In this document: piece after piece, positions 39,093 through 49,198 of the stretch
Layout: every line of letters starts with the position of its first letter
How positions within the stretch are numbered: position 1 is the stretch's first letter
Assembly (NCBI RefSeq): GCF_011065935.2
Contig: NZ_JAAMNH020000001.1
Location: 145,001-209,000, forward strand
Reading direction: 5' to 3'
DNA: 64,000 nt
DNA from: Clostridium estertheticum
GTDB taxonomy: Bacteria; Bacillota; Clostridia; Clostridiales; Clostridiaceae
Translations under genes and position numbers: made by a program
Notes under the pieces: model-generated
Told to the model about the DNA's origin: nothing
Database searches by the model: none
Seen by the model: the letters and a program-made list of their open reading frames with translations, nothing else

Positions 39093-39149
39093 AAGATGAT
39101 CAATAGTATCGAAGATGATTAATAGCATCGATGATGATTAATAGTAAAC
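39093..39149 (+). repeat. Three tandem 19-bp repeats
   Basis: Units AAGATGATCAATAGTATCG, AAGATGATTAATAGCATCG and ATGATGATTAATAGTAAAC follow each other without gaps, ending 11 bases before the kinase start codon. Confidence 0.8.
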
Positions 39150-39160
39150 AGAGGTATATT

Positions 39161-40513
39161 ATGATAGAGATATTTTCAAATAAAGGTTATTTATTTATAG
39201 GTATCATAATTATAGCAAATATTATAGCTTTTAATGAAATAATTAAAATATTAATGATTAAAAAGTCTAGAGAATTTGATGAAAAAATTAATGCTACTAC
39301 TAATATATTTAAATCTACAATGGATATCAAAGATATTTTAGATGCATTAATAAAAAATCTATATGAAATTTTAGATTTTGATGCAGCTATAAGTATATTT
39401 AAAAATGATAATGATTATGAGCTTATGGCTTGTCATGGATATGGTGAGAAAACAAACATAAGTAGCTTTTTACAAGAGAATAAATGCATCGAAATAATAA
39501 AAAAGGTTATAGAGCTTGATAAGCCTTACTATATTAAAGATTTAAAAAAAATAGAATATACATATTATAACACTGAGTTTCAATTGTTATTATATCACAT
39601 GAGGAGCTTACTTATAATTCCAATAATATATAAAAAAAATATATATGGATTAGTTATGATATTAAATAATAAGAAAGCGGCATACAATGTAGCGTCAATA
39701 GCTAAAGCTTCATCCCTAGCTAGCCAAGTGGCTGTAGCTATAGAAAATGCTATGCTTTTTCAAAAACTTAAGGATATGGATAAGATGAAAACAGATTTTT
39801 TATCTACTGTTTCTCATGAACTTCGAACGCCATTAACTTCAATTATTGGTTTTGCTGAAATGGTTAAGCGAAAATTCGAAGGGTCTATAATGGAGGAACT
39901 AGATCTTGAAAATGAAAAAAATAAAAGAGTAGTTGGTACGATAAAGAGAAATATAAATATAATTTTATCAGAAGGTGAGAGATTATCTTGTCTTATAAAT
40001 GATTTATTAGATATATCAACAATGGAAGCGGGAAAAATTAGTTTGAATATGAGAGAAATTGACATAGAGGAAATTATAAACCAGGTAATAACCTTAACTA
40101 ATCCAATTATTAGAGATAAATCGGTTCAAGTTATACTAAACATAAGAGAGTCACTTCCTAAAATTATGGCAGATAAAGATAAATTAGTTCAGGTAATAAT
40201 TAACCTTATTTCTAATGCCATAAAGTTCACGGAGCAAGGGTGCATAGTATGCACAGCTAGAGCAGTGGAGGGAAATATAATAGTAAGTATTAGTGACACA
40301 GGGATTGGTATTAGGGAGGAAGATAAAAAAAATATATTTGAGAAATTCAGCCAAGTTGGCGATACTCTTACAAAGAAACCTAGAGGAACAGGACTTGGAC
40401 TATCAATATGTAAGTATATTATTGAAGAGCATGGTGGAGAAATATGGGTTGAAAGTGAAATAGAAAAAGGAAGTGATTTTTCATTTAGCATACCTATTTC
40501 AGGGCAAAAATAA
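39161..40513 (+). CDS. Orphan sensor histidine kinase (GAF-HisKA-HATPase)
   Basis: A 450-residue kinase: one N-terminal membrane helix (about 8-28), a GAF domain (about 60-190) whose ligand is unknown, the phospho-acceptor helix with SHELRTPLTSIIGFAE (about 225-240), and the ATPase domain with N-box NLISNAIKFTEQG, G1 DTGIGI and G2 GTGLGLSI. No response-regulator gene is adjacent; in clostridia such orphan kinases often feed Spo0A directly, which is a possibility only. Start 39161 is preferred because AGAGG precedes it and the 39131 ATG lies inside a tandem repeat. Confidence 0.88.
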   Translation: MIEIFSNKGYLFIGIIIIANIIAFNEIIKILMIKKSREFDEKINATTNIFKSTMDIKDILDALIKNLYEILDFDAAISIFKNDNDYELMACHGYGEKTNISSFLQENKCIEIIKKVIELDKPYYIKDLKKIEYTYYNTEFQLLLYHMRSLLIIPIIYKKNIYGLVMILNNKKAAYNVASIAKASSLASQVAVAIENAMLFQKLKDMDKMKTDFLSTVSHELRTPLTSIIGFAEMVKRKFEGSIMEELDLENEKNKRVVGTIKRNINIILSEGERLSCLINDLLDISTMEAGKISLNMREIDIEEIINQVITLTNPIIRDKSVQVILNIRESLPKIMADKDKLVQVIINLISNAIKFTEQGCIVCTARAVEGNIIVSISDTGIGIREEDKKNIFEKFSQVGDTLTKKPRGTGLGLSICKYIIEEHGGEIWVESEIEKGSDFSFSIPISGQK

Positions 40514-40711
40514 ATAAATATCATAACTTATATATATAGAATAAAAAAAGTATTTCGTGTATAATATATTCATTGGAAACTTGTTGCAAGTTTACCAACT
40601 ATAGAAATTAATGGTTATGATAAAATATTAACAAGTGAACTGTAAAACATGAAATAAATAACAAAATCTTATTTATAACACTTGTGGACTAAAATCAAAG
40701 GGGGTGGATTT

Positions 40712-43063
40712 TTGAGGAAAGGTAAAGAAGTATTTAAAGTTTTGTTACTTATATTCCTTACTATAATTTTAAGTGGGGATTTTAAATATGTAATGGCAGT
40801 AGAACAAACCGTCAAGGTAGCTTTTGTAGGAGTAGACCATTCTCCATTAATTGAAGGGGATAGTGAAAGCTTTTATTTAACCGCTGTGGGAGCTAAAAAA
40901 GTCAAATATAGAGTTTTTTTATTGGATGTTAACATGAATAAAAAAATAGAAATTACTAAGGGTTATACAGAAGCTTTAGATGCTACTAAACCTTATATAA
41001 TTAGGCCCAGTGAGAACTTTAAATTAGGCAAATACAAGTTTATAGTTTGGGTTAAAGAAGAAAGCTCTGTAAAAAATTATGATAGTGAGTATATAGCTAG
41101 TTTAAATTGTGTAAATAGAGATGATAATAATAGGGTGTATTCAGCAGGTGATATTGACATTTCCAGAGATGTTTACACAGTAGGCGAAAAGGTAATGATA
41201 AATGGAATTAAAAATATTAGCGGCATGAAAGGTCCATATACATATAAACTTCATGTATACGATACTGAAACCAATGAGTGGATAATAGATAATAAGGGGT
41301 ATAGAAATAATTTAGAATGGGTGCCTACAAAAGCTGGAACTTACGTTTTAGTAGTTTGGGATATGTCTTATAACTCTACACTCTGGAAGAACTTAATGAA
41401 AAATCCGGAAAGCAGGTTATATGAAGGCTGGAAACTTAAAGTTATCACAGTAAAAGATGCAGAAAAAAATGTACAAGTATCTTTTGTGGGTGTTGGGCAT
41501 TCACCACTAGTAGCAGGTGAAAAAGAGAAATTTTATCTTACTTCAAAGTATGCGGAAAAGGTTCAATATAGAGCATGGATATATAGCGAAAACACAAAGA
41601 CCTGGGAAGATATTACTAATGGTTATACTCCTTTAGTAGATGCAGATAATCCCTACGAAATTTCTCCAGATAAGAAGTTTTGGGTTGGAAAATATAAACT
41701 TTGGATATGGGTGAGGGGCGAAAAATCACTGAAAGAATTTGATAATTATAATGTTTCTTATCTGAATTGTGTTGGAAAAGATGATGGCGAGAGAGTTTAT
41801 ACCATAAATGATATGAATATAGAGAAAAGCACATTTAAAGTAGGAGAAAAAGTGACAGTAGCTGGGATTAAAGATATAAGCGGAATGGTTGGGCCATACA
41901 CGTACAAGCTTCACATTTTTAATACTACAACAGGTAAGTGGATAATAGATACTAAACCATATAGAGGGCAAGCAGAATGGACGCCCACTGCTGCTGGTAC
42001 ATATGTTTTAGATTTATGGACAATGTCTTCTAATTCTACACTATGGCAAGTTATGAAAAATGATCCTAGCCAAAAACTCTATGAAGGCTGGAAATTGAAA
42101 GTTATAAAAGTTATTCCTCAAGATGATCCAGGAACTGTAGTGGAACCAGCGAGGCCTTATACTGCAGTTAATAGTTTTTCAGAGTTATATACGGCTATAG
42201 ATAATAAGTATGATGTAGTAATAAATGATCCTAAGGTAGCTGCAGTATATGACAAGGCGAAAAACATTGTAAATAATATAACTAACAGCAATATGAGTGA
42301 ATTAGAAAAGGAATTAGTTATTCACGAATATGTTGTGAAAAACACAGCCTATGATTATGATAATTATATAAAGGAAACAGTGCCAGAGGACTCTTATACA
42401 GCTTATGGAACATTAATTATTGGAAAGGCTGTTTGCCAAGGATATGCTGATACAATGAAGTTACTATTAAATTTAGCTGGGATAGAGGCCCAAGTTGTAG
42501 AAGGTTATGCAAAAGAACCTCATGCTTGGAATATGGTAAAAATTGAGGGAGAATATTATCATCTAGATGCCACCTGGGATGACCCAATTCCAGATGCTGG
42601 GGATAAGGTGACATATACTTATTTTAATTTATCTGATGATCAAATCTCTAATAAATACCATGAGTGGAACAAGAAAAATTATCCAGTGAGTGTCAGTGAC
42701 AGATTTCAATATCTACAATCAATGGAACATGCTGTCATAGATGGGACTTGGATATATTTTACTAATCCACTAAATGACAATAAATTATATAAAATGTCAC
42801 TAGACGGAAAAATACAAGCGAAACTTGTTGATTCAGAAGCTTGGTATGAAGCAATAGATGAACAGTGGATTTATTACAGTAACTATTCAAATGGGGGATT
42901 TTTATACAAGATAAGAAAAGATGCCCTGGGAAATACTAAGTTAAATAATGAATGGTCTGTTGACGTACAGGTTCAGGGTGATTGGATATTATATAAAAAC
43001 AAGTTGGAAAACAGAGTTTATAAAATGAAAAAAGATGGAAGCGAGCGACAATTAGTAAATTAA
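40712..43063 (+). CDS. Secreted transglutaminase-like protein with tandem repeats
   Basis: A 783-residue exported protein. Signal peptide about 1-30; two tandem modules of about 215 residues each (about 34-250 and 251-475), both starting V-x-V-x-FVGV-x-HSPL and ending LYEGWKLKVI. These look like paired triple-tyrosine-type beta domains. A transglutaminase-core domain follows (about 500-660) with Cys in KAVCQGYAD, His in EPHAWNMVKIEG and Asp in YHLDATWDDP. A C-terminal DUF5050-like repeat region holds GTWIYFTN and EQWIYYSN. Cytokinesis or cell-wall roles are known for some relatives. TTG start behind AAAGGGGGTGG. Confidence 0.86.
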   Translation: MRKGKEVFKVLLLIFLTIILSGDFKYVMAVEQTVKVAFVGVDHSPLIEGDSESFYLTAVGAKKVKYRVFLLDVNMNKKIEITKGYTEALDATKPYIIRPSENFKLGKYKFIVWVKEESSVKNYDSEYIASLNCVNRDDNNRVYSAGDIDISRDVYTVGEKVMINGIKNISGMKGPYTYKLHVYDTETNEWIIDNKGYRNNLEWVPTKAGTYVLVVWDMSYNSTLWKNLMKNPESRLYEGWKLKVITVKDAEKNVQVSFVGVGHSPLVAGEKEKFYLTSKYAEKVQYRAWIYSENTKTWEDITNGYTPLVDADNPYEISPDKKFWVGKYKLWIWVRGEKSLKEFDNYNVSYLNCVGKDDGERVYTINDMNIEKSTFKVGEKVTVAGIKDISGMVGPYTYKLHIFNTTTGKWIIDTKPYRGQAEWTPTAAGTYVLDLWTMSSNSTLWQVMKNDPSQKLYEGWKLKVIKVIPQDDPGTVVEPARPYTAVNSFSELYTAIDNKYDVVINDPKVAAVYDKAKNIVNNITNSNMSELEKELVIHEYVVKNTAYDYDNYIKETVPEDSYTAYGTLIIGKAVCQGYADTMKLLLNLAGIEAQVVEGYAKEPHAWNMVKIEGEYYHLDATWDDPIPDAGDKVTYTYFNLSDDQISNKYHEWNKKNYPVSVSDRFQYLQSMEHAVIDGTWIYFTNPLNDNKLYKMSLDGKIQAKLVDSEAWYEAIDEQWIYYSNYSNGGFLYKIRKDALGNTKLNNEWSVDVQVQGDWILYKNKLENRVYKMKKDGSERQLVN

Positions 43064-43084
43064 TCATCTAAAAGAATAAAAGGC

Positions 43085-43128
43085 ATTAATGAAGTGGTTG
43101 ATTTTTAAAAATTAACCACTTCATTAAT
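43085..43128. repeat. 44-bp near-perfect inverted repeat
   Basis: ATTAATGAAGTGGTTGATTT pairs with AAATTAACCACTTCATTAAT with one G-U pair and almost no loop. No T-run follows. It sits between the transglutaminase gene and the next gene and could be a terminator variant or a binding site. Confidence 0.75.
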
Positions 43129-43194
43129 ACTTAAGTAAGTTTTGGGGTAAAAAATCTAAAGGTTTACAATTAAACATTCATGGGGGGCAAAAAA

Positions 43195-44754
43195 TTGAAA
43201 AAGAAAATGTACATAATAAGTTTTGTGGTATTGTTTTTTACAATAATAGGATTTCAATACAAAGTGGAATATGATATAAGGTCACAACCACCATCGGATA
43301 AATGGAGTAAAGAGGTGGCCATTTCTAAAGGCAATGTTACATCCTTTCCTAAAATATTAAAGAATGATAAAAATAACATTGTAGCATTTAATGATGGGGA
43401 GAAGTTACAGCTTGTAGAAACAGATGATTTAGGGAAAAAAATTGTGGAGAAAACCTTTGAAACCAAGACCACTTTAGTCAAAGAAGTTAATTTGTTAAAG
43501 GTACAAGATTTTTTTTATCTTAGTTACAATTCTTATGAGAATGGTACTAATAGCTTGAAAATTATAAAATTGGATAAAGAACTAAAGGAGCTAGAGACAG
43601 CAAGAATAGAAAATATAACGGAGACCTATCAAATCGGTGAAGATATTTTAATAGTAGGTTATAAGGACAAAATTCAAGTTTTAGATATGACTAAGGATTC
43701 TAAGATGGATTTTAATATAAAAGGAGCAACCTTATTTTCAGGTGTGAAAACTGAAAGTGGATATATCTTTACATATTCTAATGGAGAAGAAGGTTTTAGT
43801 TATATAACGGTGCAGGGTGGAGTGGCATCATCGCCTAAATTAGCAGGTGTGCTAATCAAAAGTGGAGCTATGACATTCTTGCACACTGCCACCTCTAGCG
43901 ACAGTAAAAACGGATATTTATTAATTGAATACAGTGTACAAGGAGAAATCGTAGGGAATAGAATTCTAGAATTTGCACTAGATGGAAGCAATAAAAACTC
44001 TAGTGATTTGTACATTAATGATAATAAAAATATATATAATGTGGTTGGTACTTATTCCAAGGACGGTGCTAGATTTTTTGCCACAACTGAAAGAATATTT
44101 GGAATTAAAGATAGTCAACAGAGTATAGTTGATTTTATTTTAAAGGATAATAAGGTAGCTAGCTATAGCTATGTAACAAGATTAACGGGACTTACTACTT
44201 ATCCGGCAATAAGTGGAGACACAGTTGCATACGCTAGTTATAATAAAAAAGACGAATATGGGGTTTACCTAGGATCACAAAATGAAGAGTTTAAGAAAGC
44301 TAACAACGTCCATTTACCTATAGAAACAAAGCAAGCAACCACAAATACTCTGCAAGGGTTTGTATATAGCTTAGTTTATTTAATATATCCTATTAAATGG
44401 CTAATGCCTACAGCTTTTTTAATATCTATTATGACTTTTTTTTCTTATAGTTTTACAGATAAAAAAAAGAAATTATATTTCATACTTATTTCAATTGTGA
44501 GCTTTGCATTAAAAATATCAGTTATATTGAGTAATTCCTATGGAGATAAGATCTATTTACTTCCACATGTTTTAGCACATAAATGGATGGCAATATTGAC
44601 TGGCATTGTTATAAGTACCTTATGCTATTCTTTTGGATATAACCTATATAATAAAGATTTAGAAGCAATGCCAATTAGCAAATTTGGTATAGCTTTAGTA
44701 TTAGACACAATGTTAACTATGATGATATTTGTACCGTTCTTTTTAACATTTTAA
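43195..44754 (+). CDS. Hypothetical membrane protein with large outer domain
   Basis: I do not recognise this 519-residue protein. An N-terminal helix (about 5-22) is followed by about 370 residues of beta-rich sequence with recurring short strands, like a beta-propeller outside the membrane. Four hydrophobic segments end the protein (about 380-405, 418-437, 455-475, 492-515). The start is TTG at 43195 behind GGGGGG; the ATG at 43180 overlaps that site. It follows the transglutaminase gene in the same direction, with a hairpin between. Confidence 0.75.
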   Translation: MKKKMYIISFVVLFFTIIGFQYKVEYDIRSQPPSDKWSKEVAISKGNVTSFPKILKNDKNNIVAFNDGEKLQLVETDDLGKKIVEKTFETKTTLVKEVNLLKVQDFFYLSYNSYENGTNSLKIIKLDKELKELETARIENITETYQIGEDILIVGYKDKIQVLDMTKDSKMDFNIKGATLFSGVKTESGYIFTYSNGEEGFSYITVQGGVASSPKLAGVLIKSGAMTFLHTATSSDSKNGYLLIEYSVQGEIVGNRILEFALDGSNKNSSDLYINDNKNIYNVVGTYSKDGARFFATTERIFGIKDSQQSIVDFILKDNKVASYSYVTRLTGLTTYPAISGDTVAYASYNKKDEYGVYLGSQNEEFKKANNVHLPIETKQATTNTLQGFVYSLVYLIYPIKWLMPTAFLISIMTFFSYSFTDKKKKLYFILISIVSFALKISVILSNSYGDKIYLLPHVLAHKWMAILTGIVISTLCYSFGYNLYNKDLEAMPISKFGIALVLDTMLTMMIFVPFFLTF

Positions 44755-44787
44755 AAAGTACTAAAGCGTATTAGGCACAATTAAATA

Positions 44788-44828
44788 AAAGGTCCCACAA
44801 ACATAAAAAATGTTTGTGGGACTTTTTC
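44788..44828. terminator. Bidirectional terminator
   Basis: AAAGGTCCCACAAACAT / ATGTTTGTGGGACTTTTT; serves the membrane protein gene and convergent cls. Confidence 0.93.
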
Positions 44829-44869
44829 ATATTATATATATCTAAACCTATAGTGGCAATAAATTTTCA

Positions 44870-46324
44870 TTATAGTATAGGAGAAAGTAATCTTGACACA
44901 GATTCCTTGAACTTAACAATAAAACTTCTATTAGTATATTTTTGGAGAGTTAACTCATCACAAAACTTTAAATCATCATTAAAAAAGCCATCTAATTTAG
45001 AAGTTATATCTTTATCATATATAAAAGCATTAATTTCAAAGTTCAGAGTAAAGCTTCTAATGTCAAGATTAGCAGTACCTACGGAACTTATAGAACCATC
45101 AATAGAAAGGAATTTACTATGGAGAAAGCCCTTAGTGTAGGTATAACATTTGACACCAGATTCTAGTAGTTCTCCCATGTATGATGTAGAGGCCCAATAA
45201 ACAAAGGGATGATCTGGTTTACTAGGTATAATAATGCGTACATCCACTCCAGACAGTGATGCTATTCTTAAAGCCTCTAATATACTATCGTCCGGAATAA
45301 AATAAGGAGTTTCAATAAAAATATTTTTTTCAGCTTTACTAATCATTTTCAAATACCCATTTTTAATAGAAGTGAAAGTTGAATCAGGGCCGCTTGAAAC
45401 CATTTGAAGACCTGTTTTACCAAGGTGGGTTCTGTGAGGGAAATATCTGCTATCAAAAACAGAATCTTCATTGGCAGCAAATCTCCAATCCATTAGGAAG
45501 TGGAGTTCCAATGCGTCTATTGCATCTCCTTGTATGTATAAATGGGTATCTCTCCAAAATCCAAATCTTTTAGAAAGTCCTAAATATTCATCACCAATAT
45601 TAAAACCACCTACAAATGCATACTTCCCATCAATAGTGCAAATTTTACGATGATTTCTAAAGTTTACTCTAAGATTTATATAAGGAAGAAAGGGGGGAAA
45701 GAAACAAGCGACTTTTCCGCCAGCCTTAGTTAAAGAAGCGAAAAAAGACTTAGAAACTTTAAGGCATCCCATACCATCATAGAGTAATTTTACTTCTACC
45801 CCTTGTTTAGCTTTTCTACATAGAATATCAAGAATAGTATTTCCTAAATTATCATTTTGAATTATATAATACTCCATATGAATATATAATTTTGCATCTT
45901 CAAGGTTTTTTTTAAGTTGATCAAACTTTGATTTACCATCAATAAATATAGTTACCTGGTTATTATTAGTGTAAAAGGCATTATCGCTGCAAAGATTGAG
46001 TTCCATCATATCAGAATATTTACTTAAAAAAGGATTGGTTTTAATTAGTACTTCATTATTTAAAAAATCCTTTTGCTTATCTATAATAGAGGTAAGATTT
46101 TCTTTTTCCTCTTTTTTTAGCAAAAACATTCTTTTTCTTTTCAAATTTTGACCAAGAAATAAGTACAATATAAAGCCTATGCTTGGTAAAAATAGTAACA
46201 CCATAAGCCAAGTCCATGTGCTTGCGGGGTTTTTCCGCTCAATAAAGACAACTGCTAAGGCAAAGAGGATATTTATAAAAAACAACAAATTGAAAAAACG
46301 TAATAGCAATTCACTAGTAAACAT
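44870..46324 (-). CDS. cls: Cardiolipin synthase
   Basis: A 484-residue membrane phospholipase-D-family enzyme that joins two phosphatidylglycerols. Two N-terminal membrane helices (about 8-28 and 36-55) are followed by two HKD motifs: NHRKICTIDGKYAFVGG near 215 and HSKFLSIDGSISSVGTANLD near 395. Length is normal for ClsA-type enzymes. The ATG at 46324 has GGAGG five bases upstream; an earlier in-frame ATG (46345) precedes that site and has none of its own. Confidence 0.95.
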   Translation of the reverse strand: MFTSELLLRFFNLLFFINILFALAVVFIERKNPASTWTWLMVLLFLPSIGFILYLFLGQNLKRKRMFLLKKEEKENLTSIIDKQKDFLNNEVLIKTNPFLSKYSDMMELNLCSDNAFYTNNNQVTIFIDGKSKFDQLKKNLEDAKLYIHMEYYIIQNDNLGNTILDILCRKAKQGVEVKLLYDGMGCLKVSKSFFASLTKAGGKVACFFPPFLPYINLRVNFRNHRKICTIDGKYAFVGGFNIGDEYLGLSKRFGFWRDTHLYIQGDAIDALELHFLMDWRFAANEDSVFDSRYFPHRTHLGKTGLQMVSSGPDSTFTSIKNGYLKMISKAEKNIFIETPYFIPDDSILEALRIASLSGVDVRIIIPSKPDHPFVYWASTSYMGELLESGVKCYTYTKGFLHSKFLSIDGSISSVGTANLDIRSFTLNFEINAFIYDKDITSKLDGFFNDDLKFCDELTLQKYTNRSFIVKFKESVSRLLSPIL

Positions 46325-46538
46325 ATGAGCCTCCAAAAAATTCATTATATATTATAACTATAGTATACAGATAAAAGTGTATAAAGAAACATGTAAAAAA
46401 TAAAAAATATATGATTTTTATAAAAAAAATCTAAAAAAATAAATATTTCAATTTTATAATTTATAATAGTAAGGAAGTAGTGAGTTATATGGTATAATAA
46501 TAGTAAATTGCTAAAGCCAATTTATGGGGGATAAGGGT

Positions 46539-48074
46539 ATGGGCGGAGTTCATAGAAAAGTTAATGAGGAAATAAGCCAATCCTTAGAACTTATAAAAGA
46601 ATTAGAGAATGTGGTGAATGAGATTCAGAAAAATGAAGCCCTATTCCATTCTGATATCCAAAATATGTCATTAGAGAGCAAACTGTGTATATTAGATAAA
46701 TGGGTTAATTACGTAGGATGTTATAATGGACTGAATGAAATTAGGAAAAAATATAAAAATGAACTTATATTAAAACATACTGAAGATTCACACACTAAAT
46801 TTAAAAATATATTATTAATTTATGCTTCCACCATAGCAATACGTAAAAACTCTGTATTATTGGCAAGCATCATTGAAAAAAACAAGTATCTGGAGTCAAT
46901 GTTAAATGAAAGTAGGCCTGAATACAATATTAACAAAAAACAATATTATCACATTACACAAGAAATTACAGAAATTTCTTATATGATATCACTGTTTAGA
47001 AATAAACACTACTTTGATTTTATGGTAAATTACTATGAGGTTTCTGGTTACGTGCGAGATGAAATTGAAAGAGAATTATTAGATTATGCAAGTTATAATT
47101 ATTTAAATGTAATAAAACTTGTTAGAAATCATAGGAGTATTGTTTTTAACAATATGATTGATTTTTTTGGGAAAAACGTTTTTGATTTTTGGTTCCCATT
47201 TCAAAAATGGGTTGCTATAAGTATTACTGGAGTAGATTACTCTAGTAGAAAAGAAAAGTATGTTAGCAATGAAGACATTAATATTATAAAAGCTGAATTG
47301 CTACCAGGTGATGTACTTTTAAAGAGAAATAATTACCAATTAACCAACATAGGATTACCTGGATTTTGGACTCATTCTGCCATTTATATAGGTTGCTTAG
47401 AAGAACTAGATGAGTATTTTGTGGACATACCTCTAGATGGTTGTTGTTTGTGTGTGTCAGAGTATTTAAAAGTAAGTTATCCTAAAGTATATGATAGTTT
47501 ATGTGAAATAAATAATGGACAATATATTATAGAAGTTATTGCTCCCGGTGTGGTAATAAATCCCCTAGACTCTATTGCAAAGGTTGATTATTTTTCGGCC
47601 TTACGCCCTAAACTGTCTAAGGAAGATAAATTAAAAGCATTATTTGTAGCTTTTGAATATTTAGGAAAGGCATACGATTATAATTTTGACATTATGACAG
47701 ATAACTCTTTGTTTTGTAGCGAACTAATTTATAAGTCTTATTTATGTTCAAGCAATAAGAAAGGACTTACATTTATATTAGAGCCAAAAGCAGGGAGATT
47801 ATTACTTTCACCCAATAGCATTATCAAAAAATTTGATGTAGAATTTAATAGTGAAAATGCAGAATTTGAGTTTGTACTATTTTATGATGGTAGTGAAAGA
47901 GAAAGAAAAGCTATAAGCAAAAGTGCAAAAGAATTAAGCGCAACTTGGAAGTTGAATAAGTGGAGAATTGTAAAACGTAGGATTATTTTAAATACACAAA
48001 CAAGGTATCCTGTAGTAAAGTTTCATTCAGTGTTATCAAAGTTAAGAATTATTTTATATGGTATGTTTTATTAA
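46539..48074 (+). CDS. YiiX/YebB-like permuted NlpC/P60 superfamily protein
   Basis: A 511-residue protein. The first 230 residues are helical and charged, with no family recognised. A permuted papain-like domain follows: LLPGDVLLKRNNYQLTNIG, then His in FWTHSAIYIG (about 281), and Cys in LFCSELIYKSY (about 388). This His-before-Cys order is the circularly permuted arrangement of YiiX/LRAT-type hydrolases. No signal peptide or membrane helix is seen. Substrate unknown (lipid or peptide amide bonds in relatives). Start 46539 chosen for GGGGGATAAGGGT upstream. Confidence 0.8.
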   Translation: MGGVHRKVNEEISQSLELIKELENVVNEIQKNEALFHSDIQNMSLESKLCILDKWVNYVGCYNGLNEIRKKYKNELILKHTEDSHTKFKNILLIYASTIAIRKNSVLLASIIEKNKYLESMLNESRPEYNINKKQYYHITQEITEISYMISLFRNKHYFDFMVNYYEVSGYVRDEIERELLDYASYNYLNVIKLVRNHRSIVFNNMIDFFGKNVFDFWFPFQKWVAISITGVDYSSRKEKYVSNEDINIIKAELLPGDVLLKRNNYQLTNIGLPGFWTHSAIYIGCLEELDEYFVDIPLDGCCLCVSEYLKVSYPKVYDSLCEINNGQYIIEVIAPGVVINPLDSIAKVDYFSALRPKLSKEDKLKALFVAFEYLGKAYDYNFDIMTDNSLFCSELIYKSYLCSSNKKGLTFILEPKAGRLLLSPNSIIKKFDVEFNSENAEFEFVLFYDGSERERKAISKSAKELSATWKLNKWRIVKRRIILNTQTRYPVVKFHSVLSKLRIILYGMFY

Positions 48075-48169
48075 TCGGGATATATGTATATAATATAAAG
48101 TATGTATTAAAAAACACAGTTAAAATATTAGATTAAACTCTAAAATAGAAAGTAGGATAAATAATAAAT

Positions 48170-48907
48170 ATGAGAAATATAAAAATTGTAATAGAATATG
48201 ATGGTACTAAGTATAAAGGATGGCAAAGACTTGGAGATAGTGATAATACGATTCAACACAAAATAGAAACCGTTTTAAGCAAAATGGCGGGGGAAAATAT
48301 CGAAATTACCGCGTCTGGTAGAACAGATGCAGGAGTACATGCAACAAACCAAGTAGCGAACTTTAGAACAGAATCTAGTATGTCAGACCATAAAATGCGT
48401 AGTTACTGTTATGAATATTTACCAGAAGATATTGTAGTGAAATCAGTTGAAGAAGTTGATATGAATTTCCATGCAAGGTACAATGCCAAGGTTAAAAAGT
48501 ATGTTTATAATATTTGTAATAATAAAGCACACAATGTATTTAACAGAAAATATGAATACCATATACCACAACCTTTAAATATTGAAAAAATGAGAAAAGC
48601 ATCAGAATATTTAATAGGAGAACATGATTTCCAAAGTTTTACAACGCTTAAAACTAAGAAAAAATCAACTGTAAGAAACATTTATACTATAAATATTGTG
48701 AATGAAGATGGAAATATAGAAATTAGTATTCAAGGAAATGGATTTATGAAAAATATGGTAAGGTTAATAGTTGGAACTCTTATTGAAGTAGGTCTGGGTG
48801 AAAGACCCGCAGACGGAATCAATGATATTTTAGATAAAAAGGAAAGAAAATATTCAGGACATATTGCACCAGCTAAAGGATTATTTCTAGATGAAGTTAA
48901 TTATTAA
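48170..48907 (+). CDS. truA: tRNA pseudouridine(38-40) synthase
   Basis: A 245-residue enzyme that modifies U38-U40 in the anticodon arm. N-terminal NIKIVIEYDGTKYKGWQ, catalytic Asp in ASGRTDAGVHATNQVANF at about 53-70, and FMKNMVRLIVGTLIEVG near 200. A GGATAAATAATAA leader gives only a weak, distant Shine-Dalgarno, but the conserved N-terminus fixes the ATG. In many Firmicutes truA follows ecfT; here it stands alone. Confidence 0.96.
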   Translation: MRNIKIVIEYDGTKYKGWQRLGDSDNTIQHKIETVLSKMAGENIEITASGRTDAGVHATNQVANFRTESSMSDHKMRSYCYEYLPEDIVVKSVEEVDMNFHARYNAKVKKYVYNICNNKAHNVFNRKYEYHIPQPLNIEKMRKASEYLIGEHDFQSFTTLKTKKKSTVRNIYTINIVNEDGNIEISIQGNGFMKNMVRLIVGTLIEVGLGERPADGINDILDKKERKYSGHIAPAKGLFLDEVNY

Positions 48908-48974
48908 AAATTTAGCTGCGTTGTAACCACAATTTGCACAAAGATTAAATGTCTATAAAAATTAATTTAATATT

Positions 48975-49022
48975 ATACCTTGCCTCTAAATGTGTTAAAT
49001 GGTTAGAGACAAGGTATTTTTT
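48975..49022 (+). terminator. truA terminator
   Basis: ATACCTTG.CTCTAA / TTAGAG.CAAGGTAT stem with a 12-base loop, then TTTTTT. Confidence 0.9.
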
Positions 49023-49198
49023 ATAACTATTTTTTATATATATTAACAGTATTCTAAACGAATTTTGTTACTATTGTTAAAGGATTATCAGAAAAAAATA
49101 TATTGAGAAGCATTTATAAAGACATGCTTTACTATAATATTGTATTGTTGTATGATAATGTTAGTAAATATCTAATTATAGTATGAAGGTGGTACCAA

